A stretch of 57,884 nt of DNA. Origin: Moniliophthora roreri. Lineage: Eukaryota; Basidiomycota; Agaricomycetes; Agaricales; Marasmiaceae. A program made the translations under genes and the position numbers. The stretch covers positions 1 to 57,884 of the forward strand of contig LATX02000028.1 in assembly GCA_001466705.2 (NCBI GenBank), given 5' to 3'. Positions 44,118 through 55,320 of this stretch are shown in pieces. Position 1 is the stretch's first letter; each line of letters opens with the position of its first letter. Below the pieces are notes generated by a model that was given only the letters and a program-made list of their open reading frames with translations, ran no database searches and was not told the DNA's origin.

Positions 44118-44622
44118 TGTTACATTACTTGTGCAGCAACAACAACAACTCAACACCACAAGCCATAGTAATGTTAAGATAAGGTTCAAGTTCGAGTTCG
44201 CTTAGTAAAACTGAGGTTCAAATGGTTCATTTGTTGACTAGACACAAGTTGATTTAACCAGGTCAAGCTGAAGAGCTTAGACCCAATTCTGTACTGTTTA
44301 AATACATTCTCCATATCTACTTGTTTATACACAAAGAATACGATGGAAAGTAAGAGAAATGTTATTAACTAAGCAAAATAGAAAGCAGTAGAAAGAGAGA
44401 GAATGTCATGAGATTGCAGTACTCGTCATAATAGAAAAGCATAGAATGTTGAAGAATGGTTAATAAGAGATGAGAGAAAATAAGAGTCAAAAAGGAAAAA
44501 AGGGGGCTGGAAATGTGGATATGTCCAGATGTTAATAAGAAGCATAAGTGGATATAGGAAAATAAGGGCAGGGATAAGTGCAGGGAGAGGTGTCTGTGAA
44601 GGAGGAATGAAAAACTGTAACA
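44118..44622 (-). repeat. E4 3' LTR
   Basis: 505 bp, TGTTACATTACTTGTGC to AAACTGTAACA. It keeps the CCAGGTCAAGCTGA block. Sense polypurine tract AGGAAAGGGGTAA lies at 44623-44635. Confidence 0.88.
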
Positions 44623-44633
44623 TTACCCCTTTC

Positions 44634-45449
44634 CTATGCTTGAGCTTCCACACTCAATGGTCCATACAGGGGTTGTCCTTCTGGGAATGCTATTTCGATC
44701 TCTTCTTCTTCTACCAACCTTATTGTCTCCTCTGGGTCTTTGTCATCATCCCTAGAATTCACTGTCTCTGTAGAGGTCTGCATTGTAGTCACCATACATA
44801 AGATTATCCTCAACAGGTGAAGGGCCACAGGGATAGTATGGTCCCACAACTCTGCCAGACCTTCATTGTTGATGGCAGTGTCAAGATAAATGCCCAGGCA
44901 CAGGCACTCCACATACCTCACAATTGTAGTTTTGATAGTCAATGGCACAGTGTGTGTCCATTCTGCAGACAGAGCATTGAAGATTTCATACACCTCTTCC
45001 ATTCTCGCCTGTTGCCACAGCATAAGACACCTCAATCTCTCGACATGTTGCAAGGCCCTGAGCGCCATTTCATTGGCCTCTTCCTCTTTGTCATCCCACA
45101 CCAATGTTAGTTCCGCAGTTCTGTAGGTTGGTTGAGTTGGTGGTGTTGATGGAAGGGGTGTTTGTGGGCATGGTTCTTCACAGGAAGCCTGTCCATCTTG
45201 AGTTGACAGTTCTGTTGGCAAGGATGGGAACTGTTGAAGGGGCGGGGTATATATCAAGGTCATCGTGATAGAGTGAGGTTTGGCTTGGGGAGAATCTGCT
45301 CTTGACATTGTGGGATTGTCATTCCATAGGTGATGCAGTTCCCAGGGTTGTTCTATGTGAGGAATTAGGGGTTGGTTCAATGTGTTCCATTGCTGGAGGG
45401 GTAGATGGAACAGATACTGTGGGGAATTGTCTTGCTCTTGATAGAGCAT
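44634..45449 (-). CDS. E4 ORF4: LSAEW-domain protein, still open
   Basis: 271 codons without a stop, in an element whose pol is full of stops. Landmarks: EVYEIFNALSAEW, GIYLDTAINNEGLAELWDHTI and an acidic C-terminus. In the zinc-knuckle frame (44881-44976) the same DNA reads C-x2-C-x4-H-x4-Tyr, then C-x2-C-x6-H, a TGA, His, Cys: one Cys and one codon lost, with spacing kept. Confidence 0.6.
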   Translation of the reverse strand: MLYQEQDNSPQYLFHLPLQQWNTLNQPLIPHIEQPWELHHLWNDNPTMSRADSPQAKPHSITMTLIYTPPLQQFPSLPTELSTQDGQASCEEPCPQTPLPSTPPTQPTYRTAELTLVWDDKEEEANEMALRALQHVERLRCLMLWQQARMEEVYEIFNALSAEWTHTVPLTIKTTIVRYVECLCLGIYLDTAINNEGLAELWDHTIPVALHLLRIILCMVTTMQTSTETVNSRDDDKDPEETIRLVEEEEIEIAFPEGQPLYGPLSVEAQA

Positions 45450-45726
45450 TGGAGATGGCAGAGGAAGTATTCCACTCGATGTTGTTTCTGGAGTCAGTGG
45501 GGTAGATGAGTTGATACTTGTTGTCTGTTGTGGGGGTGTCTCTTGTTCTATTATTGGAGATAGTTGAGTTGCTCAGAGTGGGGGAATGGACAGCAGTTCT
45601 TCTTCATTTGAGTAAATACTGGCTGAGGGAGAGTTCAACTGCTCTTCACAGTCTTTGTTCGTGTCATTGGACAGTGATGAGAAATGTGGGGTTGTTGGGA
45701 TTGGTGTCAGGGCCCTCTGGAAGGGT

Positions 45727-46122
45727 TCACCCATTGGCACCTACACCAGTTAGAATCTCATGAAGTGGGGGGTTGTTTTCATCAATTGGAAGAATTGGTA
45801 TCATAATTGGTTCTTGAAGGACAATTTGATCATCCCCTTCAGTGACCATTCTCACGAACATTCCCATTTGCTGGTCCAGTCTGGTGATAATTTCATTCAG
45901 GGAATTTCTGTGATTGCATAGAAATACCAGCATTCCTAGAGTGAGTTGTACGTCTGTGTTTTGTTGTGCAGCTTCCAGGAGTTGTTCATTATAATGTTTG
46001 CTGTTCATGATATAGAGGAGTTTGAAAGTCAACAGGTTAAACAGTCCTCAGTATACAATTTCCTTGTCATAAGTTTTGACATGTCCACCAGCAGAGGAAG
46101 TAGAGTGTTGGGCAGAAGACAT
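45727..46122 (-). pseudogene. E4 ORF3 N-terminal part
   Basis: ATG at 46120-46122 (MSSAQHSTSS), 31 bases after the pol stop (46154-46156). One stop near 46050, then LTFKLLYIMNSKHYNEQLL, aligned with E2/E3, and ITRLDQQMGMFVRMV. In phase with the zinc-knuckle frame downstream. Confidence 0.6.
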
Positions 46123-46153
46123 GTTGAATTTGTTGGAAGAAATGGGATATGTT

Positions 46154-47330
46154 TTAGCAGAGTTGATGCTTGATTTTATATTCTAGATACAATTCCATCA
46201 CATGTTTGAAACCACTTGGTTTCATCCATTTGTTGTAAGAGGAATTGTATCCTTTCCAGGAAACTAAAAACTCCTTCAGCTTCTTTCCAGTGGGTCTGTG
46301 TCCTAGGATAGCCTCAATCTCATATTCTTCTTTCCCTTCCACTATGTCAGGTGGGGGTTCTAGGAAGTTCAGTCTGTGAATGTTGTTTTCTTTAAATGGG
46401 GAGAGAAGTCCAGCATGGAAAACGGGGTGGATTCTCCATTGGAATAGAAGTTTTAGTTTGTATGTGACTGGGCCTAAAACTTCTTTGATTTAAGGGTTCT
46501 TCTCTTTTTGGTGACAGTTTTGGGGTAGGGTATTCTAGTGATAGGTTCCACCCTTCAAGCTATACTTTCTGTCCCTTTGTGAAGGTATCAAAAGCTCTCC
46601 CGCTTCGCTCTTTTACCCTTCTTGCTGCTATGTCCAATAGGGCAGACATTTCCTCTCTGAGCTTCTTTAATTCTGCTACTCTTTCTTCTACTAAGGGGAT
46701 GTTCATCTTATCCAAGACGGTTGGGAGAGATCTGGGGTGATATCCTATTATCAGATAGAAGGAGGTCTGTTTCATCACAGAATGAGTCTGATTATTGTGT
46801 GCAAACTCTGTGAAAGGGAGAAATTCCTTCCATCTGGTCTGTTCTTTTGCACAGAAGAATCTAAGGAAAATTTCCAGACTTTGATTTGCTCTTTCAGTTT
46901 CTCTGTCAGTTTCAGGGTGATAAGTGGTACTCAGCATTTGTTTTATCCCCAACAGCCTGCCCATCTCTCTGAATACATCTGTGGCAAATTGAGGGTCTCT
47001 ATTGGATATTGATTTGTCCGGTAGACCAAATTATTTGTATATGTTCACAAGTAATAGTTCTGCCATTCCCTTCATGTTAAGTTTCTTGTTGCATGGGATT
47101 AAAATTACCCTCTTTGTAGTGGCGTGGTCCACCATGACTAAAGGGTGAGTGTTAATCTTCATTTGTTGACATGCCACACACCCGTCTACAAATTTTCAGA
47201 TGAACTTTCCCATGCCTGGCTACCAATAGTCTCTTTTGATTTGGTCAATCATATTCCATTGTCCTGGGTGACCATGTGGTAGTGCTTTATGAATTGTTTT
47301 CACAATTCTTTATCATAGTTTCAAGTTGTC
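46154..47330 (-). pseudogene. pol: E4 integrase and chromodomain
   Basis: Chromodomain EGKEEYEIEAILGHRP, FLVSWKGYNSSYNKW. Integrase remnants: SNRDPQFA (the expected Asp is Asn), DRETERANQ and HNNQTHSVM. Stops and a deletion near 47150 break it. Confidence 0.8.
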
Positions 47331-49450
47331 CAGTACATATACTCTGTTTTTGAAGAATAATAGTCCGTCTTTCATCTCCCAGTCCTTTACAGCAGATTTA
47401 ATTGGTGGTACTCCTTTTGTTATTAATGTTTCCAGTGCCATGTTTTTGAAGTCGTCATCAGATAGTGCTTCTTCTATCCGATCTTTCAGTTCTGTGTCAA
47501 TTATGTTGATGAATAGCTTATCTGGTAGCATGACAACATCTTTGTTGTCTGTATCTTCTTCGTCTATAAGGTCTGGTCTCCTTGACAATGCATCCAATTG
47601 TACCATCTTCAATCCCAGTACATGTATCAATTTCAGATTAAATTGTGATAGAAAGAGGTACCATTGTGCTTGTCTCCGGTTTAGTTTTTGAGCTGATTGG
47701 AAGTAAGTGAGGTTTTTGTGATCAGATAGAACTGTCACTGGGTGGGCTCCTCCTAATAGGTAATGTTTCCATGTTTGTAATGCATTTACAATCACCATGA
47801 GTTCTCTGTTATAGATCTCATAGTTTCATTCAGTTGCATTGAATGCATGTGAGACATAGCCACATGGATGGTATTCTCCATTGGAACCTATTTGTTTCAG
47901 GATTCCTCCTGTAGCCCATTTTGATGCATCTGCCTCTATTACAAATGGTTTTCGGTCGTCTGGCATTTTTAGTACAGGTTCACTGAGGAATCTTCATTTG
48001 AGTTCTTGAAACATGTCTTCCCACTCTTTTGTCCAGTCGAATTGTATCCCTTTTTTTGTAAGATTGTGTAGTGGTCTCACAATAGTTGCATAATTTCCTA
48101 CAAATTTTCAATAGAAATTTGCAAATCCAAGAAATGATCTCACACCTTTGACCATTCTTGGAGGCTGCCAGTCCTTGATTCCTCCTACTTTGATTGGATC
48201 TATGCCAATGTATCCTGGTTTGATTACCAATCCCAGGAATAATACTTCTGTGACTTCCAATTCACATTTTTCTGGTTTCAAGAATAGATTGTTTTCTCAT
48301 AATCATTCCAAAACATGCCTTGTCCTGATTTGGTGTAATTTTCTTTCATCCAAGAAGATCAGAATGTCATCCATGTAGATGACACACCATCCTTCATTAA
48401 TAAAGTCTTTCAGAATGTTGTTCATAAAGGTTTGGAACATGGCTGGGGAGTTTATTAGACTGAAAAACATAACTGTTGGCTCAAATAGTCCTCAACTCAT
48501 TTTGAAAGCAGCTTTCCATTGATCACCATCCTTGATTCAGATATTGTTGTAACCATTACATAAGTCCAATTTGGTAAATATCTGTGCATCCTTTAGTTTG
48601 TCTACAAGGTTGGTAACCAATGGTAAGGGGTATCTGTTCTTTATAGTGCTGTGATTGAGTTCTTGATAGTCTTGACAGGGTCATAAAGCTCCTGCTTCCT
48701 TCTTTGCTACAAAGAAGAAGGGGGATGCCATTAGTGATATCAAGAGTCAGATATACCCTTTTCAAAGGTTTTCATTGATAAATTTGTCTTGTTCAATGTG
48801 TTCTTTCAGTGAGAGTGGGTAGATCTTGCAGTCCATTGGTTTAAAATCTGGTTTGAGATCTATCATGTGGTTATAAGGTCAGGAGGGAGGGAATCTTTCA
48901 GCTTTCTTCTTTTCAAATTGATCTGTATAGTCTGATAGGTATGGGGGAATTAATTCTTCTAGGGATTTTGCCTTTGTCTCATAAGTTTGGGCTAGAATTT
49001 GAGAAGCAGATAACTTAGCGTTGATTCAGATTTCATCTGTAGCATCTTCTGTTCTGATGAATCTTTGAATCAATGTTTCTTCATCCTCTGTCTCATTCAG
49101 GATTCCTCTAAATTTGGCCATTAATTTTCGCCTTGGTTGAAATCTGACTACTCCAGTAACCCAATTGATATCAGGGTTGCGGTCTTGTAGCCGTGGTAAT
49201 CCCAATATCATCCATTCAGGTCCTAACTCTGATATAAGGAATGTTTCTTTCATCTGTTTGTCTCCTATCTCAATGTTGATCGTGATAGAATGAGTGATCC
49301 ATCCCATTTTGTTTCATGTTCCATCTATGTTGAAAACTTTGATTGGTTTTTTGAGTTTATTCCATGGTTTTTGTGTTTTGTGTGCTTCATCTTTACTAAT
49401 AAAATGTCCTCCTGCCCCTGAGTCAATCAGAGCTTTTTCTTCAACGGTTT
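47313..49450 (-). pseudogene. pol: E4 protease, RT and RNase H
   Basis: RNase [43 protein letters not shown]-type box at 48366-48377, with CGA-to-TGA stops, for example two in one RLRE segment near 48295. Protease: DSGAGG near 49415 and WMILGLPRLQDRNPD near 49200. Confidence 0.82.
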
Positions 49451-51600
49451 CTGTCCCGATTTTGTATGTAAACGGAATATGCATAGAATTTCATTTTAAC
49501 TTCGCTAGTACAATGTTCAAGATCATAATTACAAGCAGTAAGAGCATTGGCCTCTTCCACCTTCCTAAAAACCCTCTGTTCCCATAAGATCTAGGATCTC
49601 ATTGAAGATGCTCAAAAACCTATGCCTCTACTATGGAAACATGAGGCCTGTGGCGCCAAAATACCCTCGAAAAAGGTATATATATAAGTTCTTGATTCTC
49701 AGTTTTTGTTTGTGAGTTGGTTTGGCATGGTTTATTGTTACCGCAACATCAAGAATAATTCTCAATGTCTCACTCAGTAGTTCAGAGATGATTGCCTTCA
49801 AAACAACTTCTCAGATCGAAAATGGGTGTTCATTTGTATAATATTTATCGGTTTTGTGGTTTTATTAATTACTTCAAAAGTGAATACTGGTATAGATTTC
49901 AACCAGAAACTGCCCAAAGAATAAACTTCTTCTAAGTGAGAACAAAGGTACCTCTTGTACCTGAATATAGCCCTCTTAGCTATGTTCTGCAACAATTCTC
50001 AAGAGGACAAATCTTCTAGACACTGCTAGCCTGAAACTCTCTCTGATTCATGTCGAAACACCAGACAATACTGATGCATGTCAGCTACCCTCTTAGTAGA
50101 CTGATACAATGTTTCTCTTATTGGAAAACACACCTCTTGTGTTAAAAAACTAAGCTCTTCCTAGCTTTTGTTTATATCTCTGGTTTGGGTTACAATCTCA
50201 GGTCTCAACTAGCCTGTGCCTCTTGCACAACTAAATAAGCTAGGGCCCAAAGTGGTTGAAAAATACTGANCAACGGTTTCTGTCCCGATTTTGTATGTAA
50301 ACGGAATATGCATAGAATTTCATTTTAACTTCGCTAGTACAATGTTCAAGATCATAATTACAAGCAGTAAGAGCATTGGCCTCTTCCACCTTCCTAAAAA
50401 CCCTCTGTTCCCATAAGATCTAGGATCTCATTGAAGATGCTCAAAAACCTATGCCTCTACTATGGAAACATGAGGCCTGTGGCGCCAAAATACCCTCGAA
50501 AAAGGTATATATATAAGTTCTTGATTCTCAGTTTTTGTTTGTGAGTTGGTTTGGCATGGTTTATTGTTACCGCAACATCAAGAATAATTCTCAATGTCTC
50601 ACTCAGTAGTTCAGAGATGATTGCCTTCAAAACAACTTCTCAGATCGAAAATGGGTGTTCATTTGTATAATATTTATCGGTTTTGTGGTTTTATTAATTA
50701 CTTCAAAAGTGAATACTGGTATAGATTTCAACCAGAAACTGCCCAAAGAATAAACTTCTTCTAAGTGAGAACAAAGGTACCTCTTGTACCTGAATATAGC
50801 CCTCTTAGCTATGTTCTGCAACAATTCTCAAGAGGACAAATCTTCTAGACACTGCTAGCCTGAAACTCTCTCTGATTCATGTCGAAACACCAGACAATAC
50901 TGATGCATGTCAGCTACCCTCTTAGTAGACTGATACAATGTTTCTCTTATTGGAAAACACACCTCTTGTGTTAAAAACTAAGCTCTTCCTAGCTTTTGTT
51001 TATATCTCTGGTTTGGGTTACAATCTCAGGTCTCAACTAGCCTGTGCCTCTTGCACAACTAACTAAGCTAGGGCCTGAAGTGGTTGAAAAATACTGATTG
51101 CTGGTAGCTCTTCTACCTGAACAACAACCTCATACACTCTGGTAATCGGTGGGCAGTATCTCTCCTGCTTTCCACCTACAAAACATGTCCCCTTATNTTA
51201 GCTATGTTCTGCAACAATTCTCAAGAGGACAAATCTTCTAGACACTGCTAGCCTGAAACCCTCTCTGATTCACATCGAAACACCAGACTATACTGATGCA
51301 CATCAGCTACCCTCTTGGTAAACTGATACAATATTCTTCTTATCAGAAAACACGCCTCTTGCATTAAAAACTAAGCTGTTCCTAGCTTTTATTTGTATCT
51401 CTGGTTTGGGTTACAATCTCAGGTCTCAACTAGCCTGTGCCTCTTGCACAACTAAATAAGCTAGAGCCCGAAGTGGTTGAAAAATACTGATTGCTGGTAG
51501 CTCTTCTACCTGAACAACAACGTTATACACTCTGGTAATCAGTGGGCAGTATCTCTCCTGCTTTCCACCTACAAAACACGTCTCCTTATATACCCTACAA
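49442..51600. repeat. LTR-like repeats in three near copies across Ns at 50270 and 51197
   Basis: 49442-50269 and 50271-51096 agree except for a one-base indel in an A run and a few substitutions. 51198-51600 repeats the inner part with more substitutions. The unit includes the E4 gag/protease junction, then an LTR-like repeat related to 18816-19624 (TACCTCTTGTAC, GGTCTCAACTAG, TTTCCACCTACAAAA). A TATATATATAAG box lies at 49677-49688. Confidence 0.75.
49568..49598 (-). promoter_or_regulatory. E4 gag end and slippery site
   Basis: EILDLMGTEGF, then TAG, with GGGTTTT at 49568-49574. The downstream hairpin is kept: AGGTGG/CTGCTT by G-U pairs and AAGAG/CTCTT unchanged. Upstream gag is missing. 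Confidence 0.7.
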
Positions 51601-52049
51601 CATAAATAATCTAATATATCTGTCACAAATACAAATAAAACTGAGTTGGGTGATAAATATTATATAAACTGAGCTGTGTTTGGTAATTTCTCTGTCACAG
51701 TCTCTGATTGTAGTCAGGCTTTATAGCCATAATCTCTTTTATTCTTTTTCTTTAATGATTGTGCAGTCTTCTGACACTAACCATTTGCAATTTTCTCTAT
51801 CAAATGGCTCTCCTTCCGACTCTGTTTGAAAATATTATACTTCTATGCTGCTCTGCATGGTTCCTTCCTTCTCCATCTTCTATCATCTGCTCTATGGACA
51901 TGCAATATGCTTCCATCTCTATTGTTTAAAGTGTACACATAAGCTCAGCTGTGCTGGTTTCTCATCATACAGCTTTGTCTTCTGTTTTTCCGTGATACAG
52001 GCACCCTTCTGGTAGCCGATCATCTATTTCATTCTTCAATTTGACATTC
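51601..52049. other. no gene seen
   Basis: Pyrimidine-rich and AT-rich spacer without recognisable coding sequence or repeat partner. Confidence 0.5.
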
Positions 52050-52315
52050 AGTATCTCAAGTATCTCTTGCCAATAATTTGTCATCCTCTGTTTCATATCT
52101 GTTTCTTGATAATATTCTTGTATGTGTATCATTGAAGGCTCTTATTCTTCCTTCAAGTTGGGTATAGATTGGAAATATTGTTAAAAGTGAAAATATTCCC
52201 TTCAGTATGCTTTCAATAGAGAAGTATTATGTAGTGTTGTTCCCTACAGGTTTTGGAATGCTCCTCTGTGTTCAGATTCGCTGTTTATTTTCATACTAGC
52301 AGTGGTCAGGTACCC
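52050..52315. repeat. dispersed repeat, copy of 13430-13705
   Basis: Same orientation and order of words as 13430-13705. E3 begins within its last bases (GGTACCC). Confidence 0.8.
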
Positions 52316-52317
52316 TT

Positions 52318-52940
52318 TGTTACGTTACTTGCGCAGCAACGACAACAACTCAACACCACTATGACGTAGCGGCGCTAAATTGACAAAAGAGACAAGTTCG
52401 AGTTTGAGTTCCTTAGCTCGCGCTAAAGTTCTCAGAGTTCGGTCGAGGTGAGCAAGATGTCCAAAGAGTTAACTAGGTCAAGCTGAGGTAGCTTAGACCT
52501 TCAGACTATCTACTTATACAACGATTGTAGCTACTAGTTTGTATACAAGCTGCTAGATCGACATCGTTTGTTTAGTAAACAGAATGTCTCTTTGTCGTCA
52601 TAATAAATAGGAACATGACATCAGAAGTGATGTCGAGGAAGTAAAAATAAATATAATGATACAATAGCCGATGTCAGAAATGACATCAGATCATAAATAG
52701 AAAAGGAGAGAAACTAATAGAATAATGATATCATACTGATGTCGCAAATGACATAGTGATGACATCTTAAATAGAGAGGAAGGCATGAAGTCGGAAAGGG
52801 AACTGGGAAGGTGGATAGGTCCAGATGTTAATGAGAAGCATAGGTAAAAAAAGGAATGCTAACGCTCAAAGGCGCTAAAGTGTCAAAGCAAGAAATAGAG
52901 AGTAGGAAAAAAGAGAGTCTGTCCATGTCCAACTGTAACA
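52318..52940 (-). repeat. E3 3' LTR
   Basis: 623 bp, TGTTACGTTACTTGCGC to CAACTGTAACA, closest to the E2 LTR. The left flank is CCCTT; the partner duplication lies outside the window. Confidence 0.9.
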
Positions 52941-52963
52941 TTACCCCTGTCTTACCTTCGAAC

Positions 52964-53725
52964 TTACACGTTCGAAACAATCGGCTGTCCTTCTACTAGC
53001 CACTCGCCGGTAAATTGCGCCTCTCTTATCACCGTTTCTCTGTCCAACCGCCTGAAAACTCTTGGTCCCTCTGGAGAACCCATATCAACGACGATCCCAT
53101 CCCCTAACGGTGGATCTTGTGGTCGATCACTGTTCTCCATTCCTGTAGTCGGCATCGTCCCATGTGGTATCATGTCTCCAATCGTCGTCAAGAGTTGATG
53201 TACCGCCGGTATCGTTTCGTCCCGTAGTTCTCGCAGACCTTCTTCTGTCCCTACAATGTCCAGGGAGATGGCCAGCTTTATTAGTGTTGCAAACCGGGCA
53301 GACATAGTCCACACAGTCGACGGCGCAGTGTTCTCCCAGTTTGCACACAGGACAGTCAATTCTTGGTGAACCTCGTCGAGTAACGCCGTAGTATGCGTTA
53401 TAGGACTGTTTGATCTGGCTTCGATTTGCGAATCCCTGTCGTCCGGTTCCGCGTCCTCGTCGTCCCACATCGATACGGTAGGGACGTTGGGTGTCTGGGT
53501 TGATTGGGACAATGGGGGAGGGGAGGCGTAAGGGGTCCGGGAGTTCTGGAGAAAGCCTTGCTGCGTTATATNTCTTCCGCTGGCGTCGGAGACATCTGAG
53601 TCGTCGTCTCGGGTGTCGTCTGTAACGGGGAATGAATCGGGGTAGAGAAGGGTTCGCTCGTTGGGAGGTAGGACGCCGACGGCTCCCAAGGGTGCGTGAC
53701 TTGTTCCGGAGGTGGACGCGTCCAT
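52964..53725 (-). CDS. E3 ORF4: LCANW-domain protein (with gap)
   Basis: Open except for the N at 53572. Contains WDDEDAEPDDRD, ALLDEVHQELTVLCANW, SLDIVGTEEGLRELRDETI and GDGIVVDMGSPEGPRVFRR. Ends 24 bases from the LTR. The part before the gap belongs to the other frame in E2, so the N hides a frame change. Confidence 0.65.
   Translation of the reverse strand: MDASTSGTSHAPLGAVGVLPPNERTLLYPDSFPVTDDTRDDDSDVSDASGRXITQQGFLQNSRTPYASPPPLSQSTQTPNVPTVSMWDDEDAEPDDRDSQIEARSNSPITHTTALLDEVHQELTVLCANWENTAPSTVWTMSARFATLIKLAISLDIVGTEEGLRELRDETIPAVHQLLTTIGDMIPHGTMPTTGMENSDRPQDPPLGDGIVVDMGSPEGPRVFRRLDRETVIREAQFTGEWLVEGQPIVSNV
53127..53468 (-). CDS. E3 ORF3 C-terminal part: double zinc knuckle
   Basis: 113 codons from after the gap. 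An Arg/Gly-rich start (GRRGRGTGRQGF), then both knuckles at 53253-53354 with unchanged spacing, then RDRRRSARTTGR. Fully inside ORF4 in another frame, without stops in either. Confidence 0.75.
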   Translation of the reverse strand: MGRRGRGTGRQGFANRSQIKQSYNAYYGVTRRGSPRIDCPVCKLGEHCAVDCVDYVCPVCNTNKAGHLPGHCRDRRRSARTTGRNDTGGTSTLDDDWRHDTTWDDADYRNGEQ

Positions 53726-53810
53726 TCGCTCGGGTAGTTCGGTCTGGGGAATACTGGGGGAGGGGATTGACGCGATGGTTCGCTGTCGGAGTTGGAGGAG
53801 GTGCTGTCCT

Positions 53811-54113
53811 TTAGAGATCTCGCTTGCTCGCTTGAGTCCTCTTCGATGGGCGATAGCCTTCCTGCTCCATCATTTGTCGTCTTTGTGCTCTAAGGAAGAT
53901 AAGACTCCCATAGATGGCTCGGTTCCTTTCGCTAGAGGCATTTATCGCGGTCGCCAATTCCTCTTCATAGTGTTCGCAGTTCATAAGGTAGAGGAGTTCA
54001 AACGTCGAGGGATGGAAAGGTTCGGTGTGGGCGGCATCGTCTGGGAAGACTTGATGTGGAGGATTGAAGGGAGGTAGGCCAGTTCGGACGGAAGGGTTAG
54101 TGTAAGAAGACAT
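53811..54113 (-). CDS. E3 ORF3 N-terminal part
   Basis: ATG at 54113, 21 bases after the pol stop (54135-54137). MSSYTNPSVRTGLPPFNPP, FELLYLMNCEHYEEEL, IFLRAQRRQMM, then a change into a frame that stops at SKRDL. Compared with E2 a stretch is missing here, which shifts the frame. Confidence 0.65.
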   Translation of the reverse strand: MSSYTNPSVRTGLPPFNPPHQVFPDDAAHTEPFHPSTFELLYLMNCEHYEEELATAINASSERNRAIYGSLIFLRAQRRQMMEQEGYRPSKRTQASKRDL

Positions 54114-54134
54114 GTTTCGGTTGGGGGTAAAGAT

Positions 54135-55320
54135 TCAACGCAAGTTGTACTTGATTTTATAGTCCAGGTATAACTCCATAGAATGTTTTAAGCCGGCTGG
54201 CTTCAACCATTGATTATGTGAGGAGTCGTACCCTTTCCAGGAAACAAGGTATTTCTTTGGAGGTTGATTCTTCCTTTTTGGTCGATGTCCGATGATGGCT
54301 TCGACTTCGTATTCTTCTTGTCCTTCAACTATATCTGGGGGTGGTTCTAGAAAATTGGGTCCGTGGACGTCGGTTTCCTTGAATGGTGACAAAAGACCAG
54401 CGTGGAAAACAGGGTGAATTCTCCATTGGAATGGGAGCTTCAATCTGTACGTCACGGGTCCTAGGACTTCTGTGATTTCGAAGGGTCCTTCACGTTTTGG
54501 GGACAGTTTAGGAGAGGGGTATCCCAAAGATAGGTTCTTCCCTTCTAACCAGACTTTCTGACCCTTCTCGAACTTGTCTAGATCTCTTCCACTTCTCTCT
54601 TTCACTCTTCTCGCTGCAATGTCTAACAGAGCCGATGTTTCTTCTCTCAGCTTCTTCAATTCAGCTACTCTTTTCTCCACAGAAGGAATGGTTGTCTTTT
54701 CGAAGACAGTGGGGAGAGGTCGAGGGTGATATCCCATTGTGAGATAGAAAGGGGAATTCTTTGTGACTGAATGCGTTCCGGGAGTTGTGTGCGAATTCGG
54801 CAAAGTGAAGGAGTTCCTTCCACTTCGTCTGTTCTTTGGCACAAAAGAATCGAAGGAAGATTTCTACTTCTTGGTTGACTCTTTCAGTCTCTCCGTCCGT
54901 CTGAGGATGATAGGCGGTACTTAGCATTTGCTTTATTCCCAATAATTTCCCCATTTCCTTGAAGACTTCGGCCGCAAATCTTGNCTTGTCGGGTAATCCA
55001 AAGCGCTTGTAGACATGTTGAAAAAGTAGTTCGGCTGTGTCTGTGGCGTCGATCTTCTTGTGACATGGGATGAAAATCACCCCCTTTGTAGCCGCATGGT
55101 CGACCACGACCAATATGGAGTCACATTCTGCTATGCTGGGTAGATCTGTGATCAAATCCATTGAGATGATTTGGAACGGCAACGCATCTTTATGTCCGCC
55201 AATCGGTTGTATAGGTGTTCGCGTAGGATGTGTATTCACCTTCATTTGTTGGCATGCAGCGCACCCATCAACAAATGATTTGATGAATTTTGTCATTCCT
55301 GGCCACCAGTAATCTCTTTG
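54135..55320 (-). pseudogene. pol: E3 integrase and chromodomain
   Basis: Zinc region CAACQQ, core MDLITDLP, then the N at 54984 hides the DRDP segment. DGETERVN and the C-terminal [24 protein letters not shown] follow. Chromodomain [31 protein letters not shown] with its aromatic residues present. A frameshift near 54780 splits the core from the C-terminal part. Confidence 0.88.

Larger units (their letters stand above)
44118..49598 (-). mobile_element. E4: old, 5'-truncated chromovirus
   Basis: One LTR (44118-44622), then ORF4/ORF3, chromodomain, integrase, RNase H, RT, protease and only the last codons of gag before the match ends at 49598. Many TGA/TAG stops and loss of CpG compared with E1/E3. 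A deletion in the integrase between the NTHP and VMVDHAT segments near 47150 removes the first catalytic Asp. The right side is joined to an LTR-like repeat. Confidence 0.85.
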
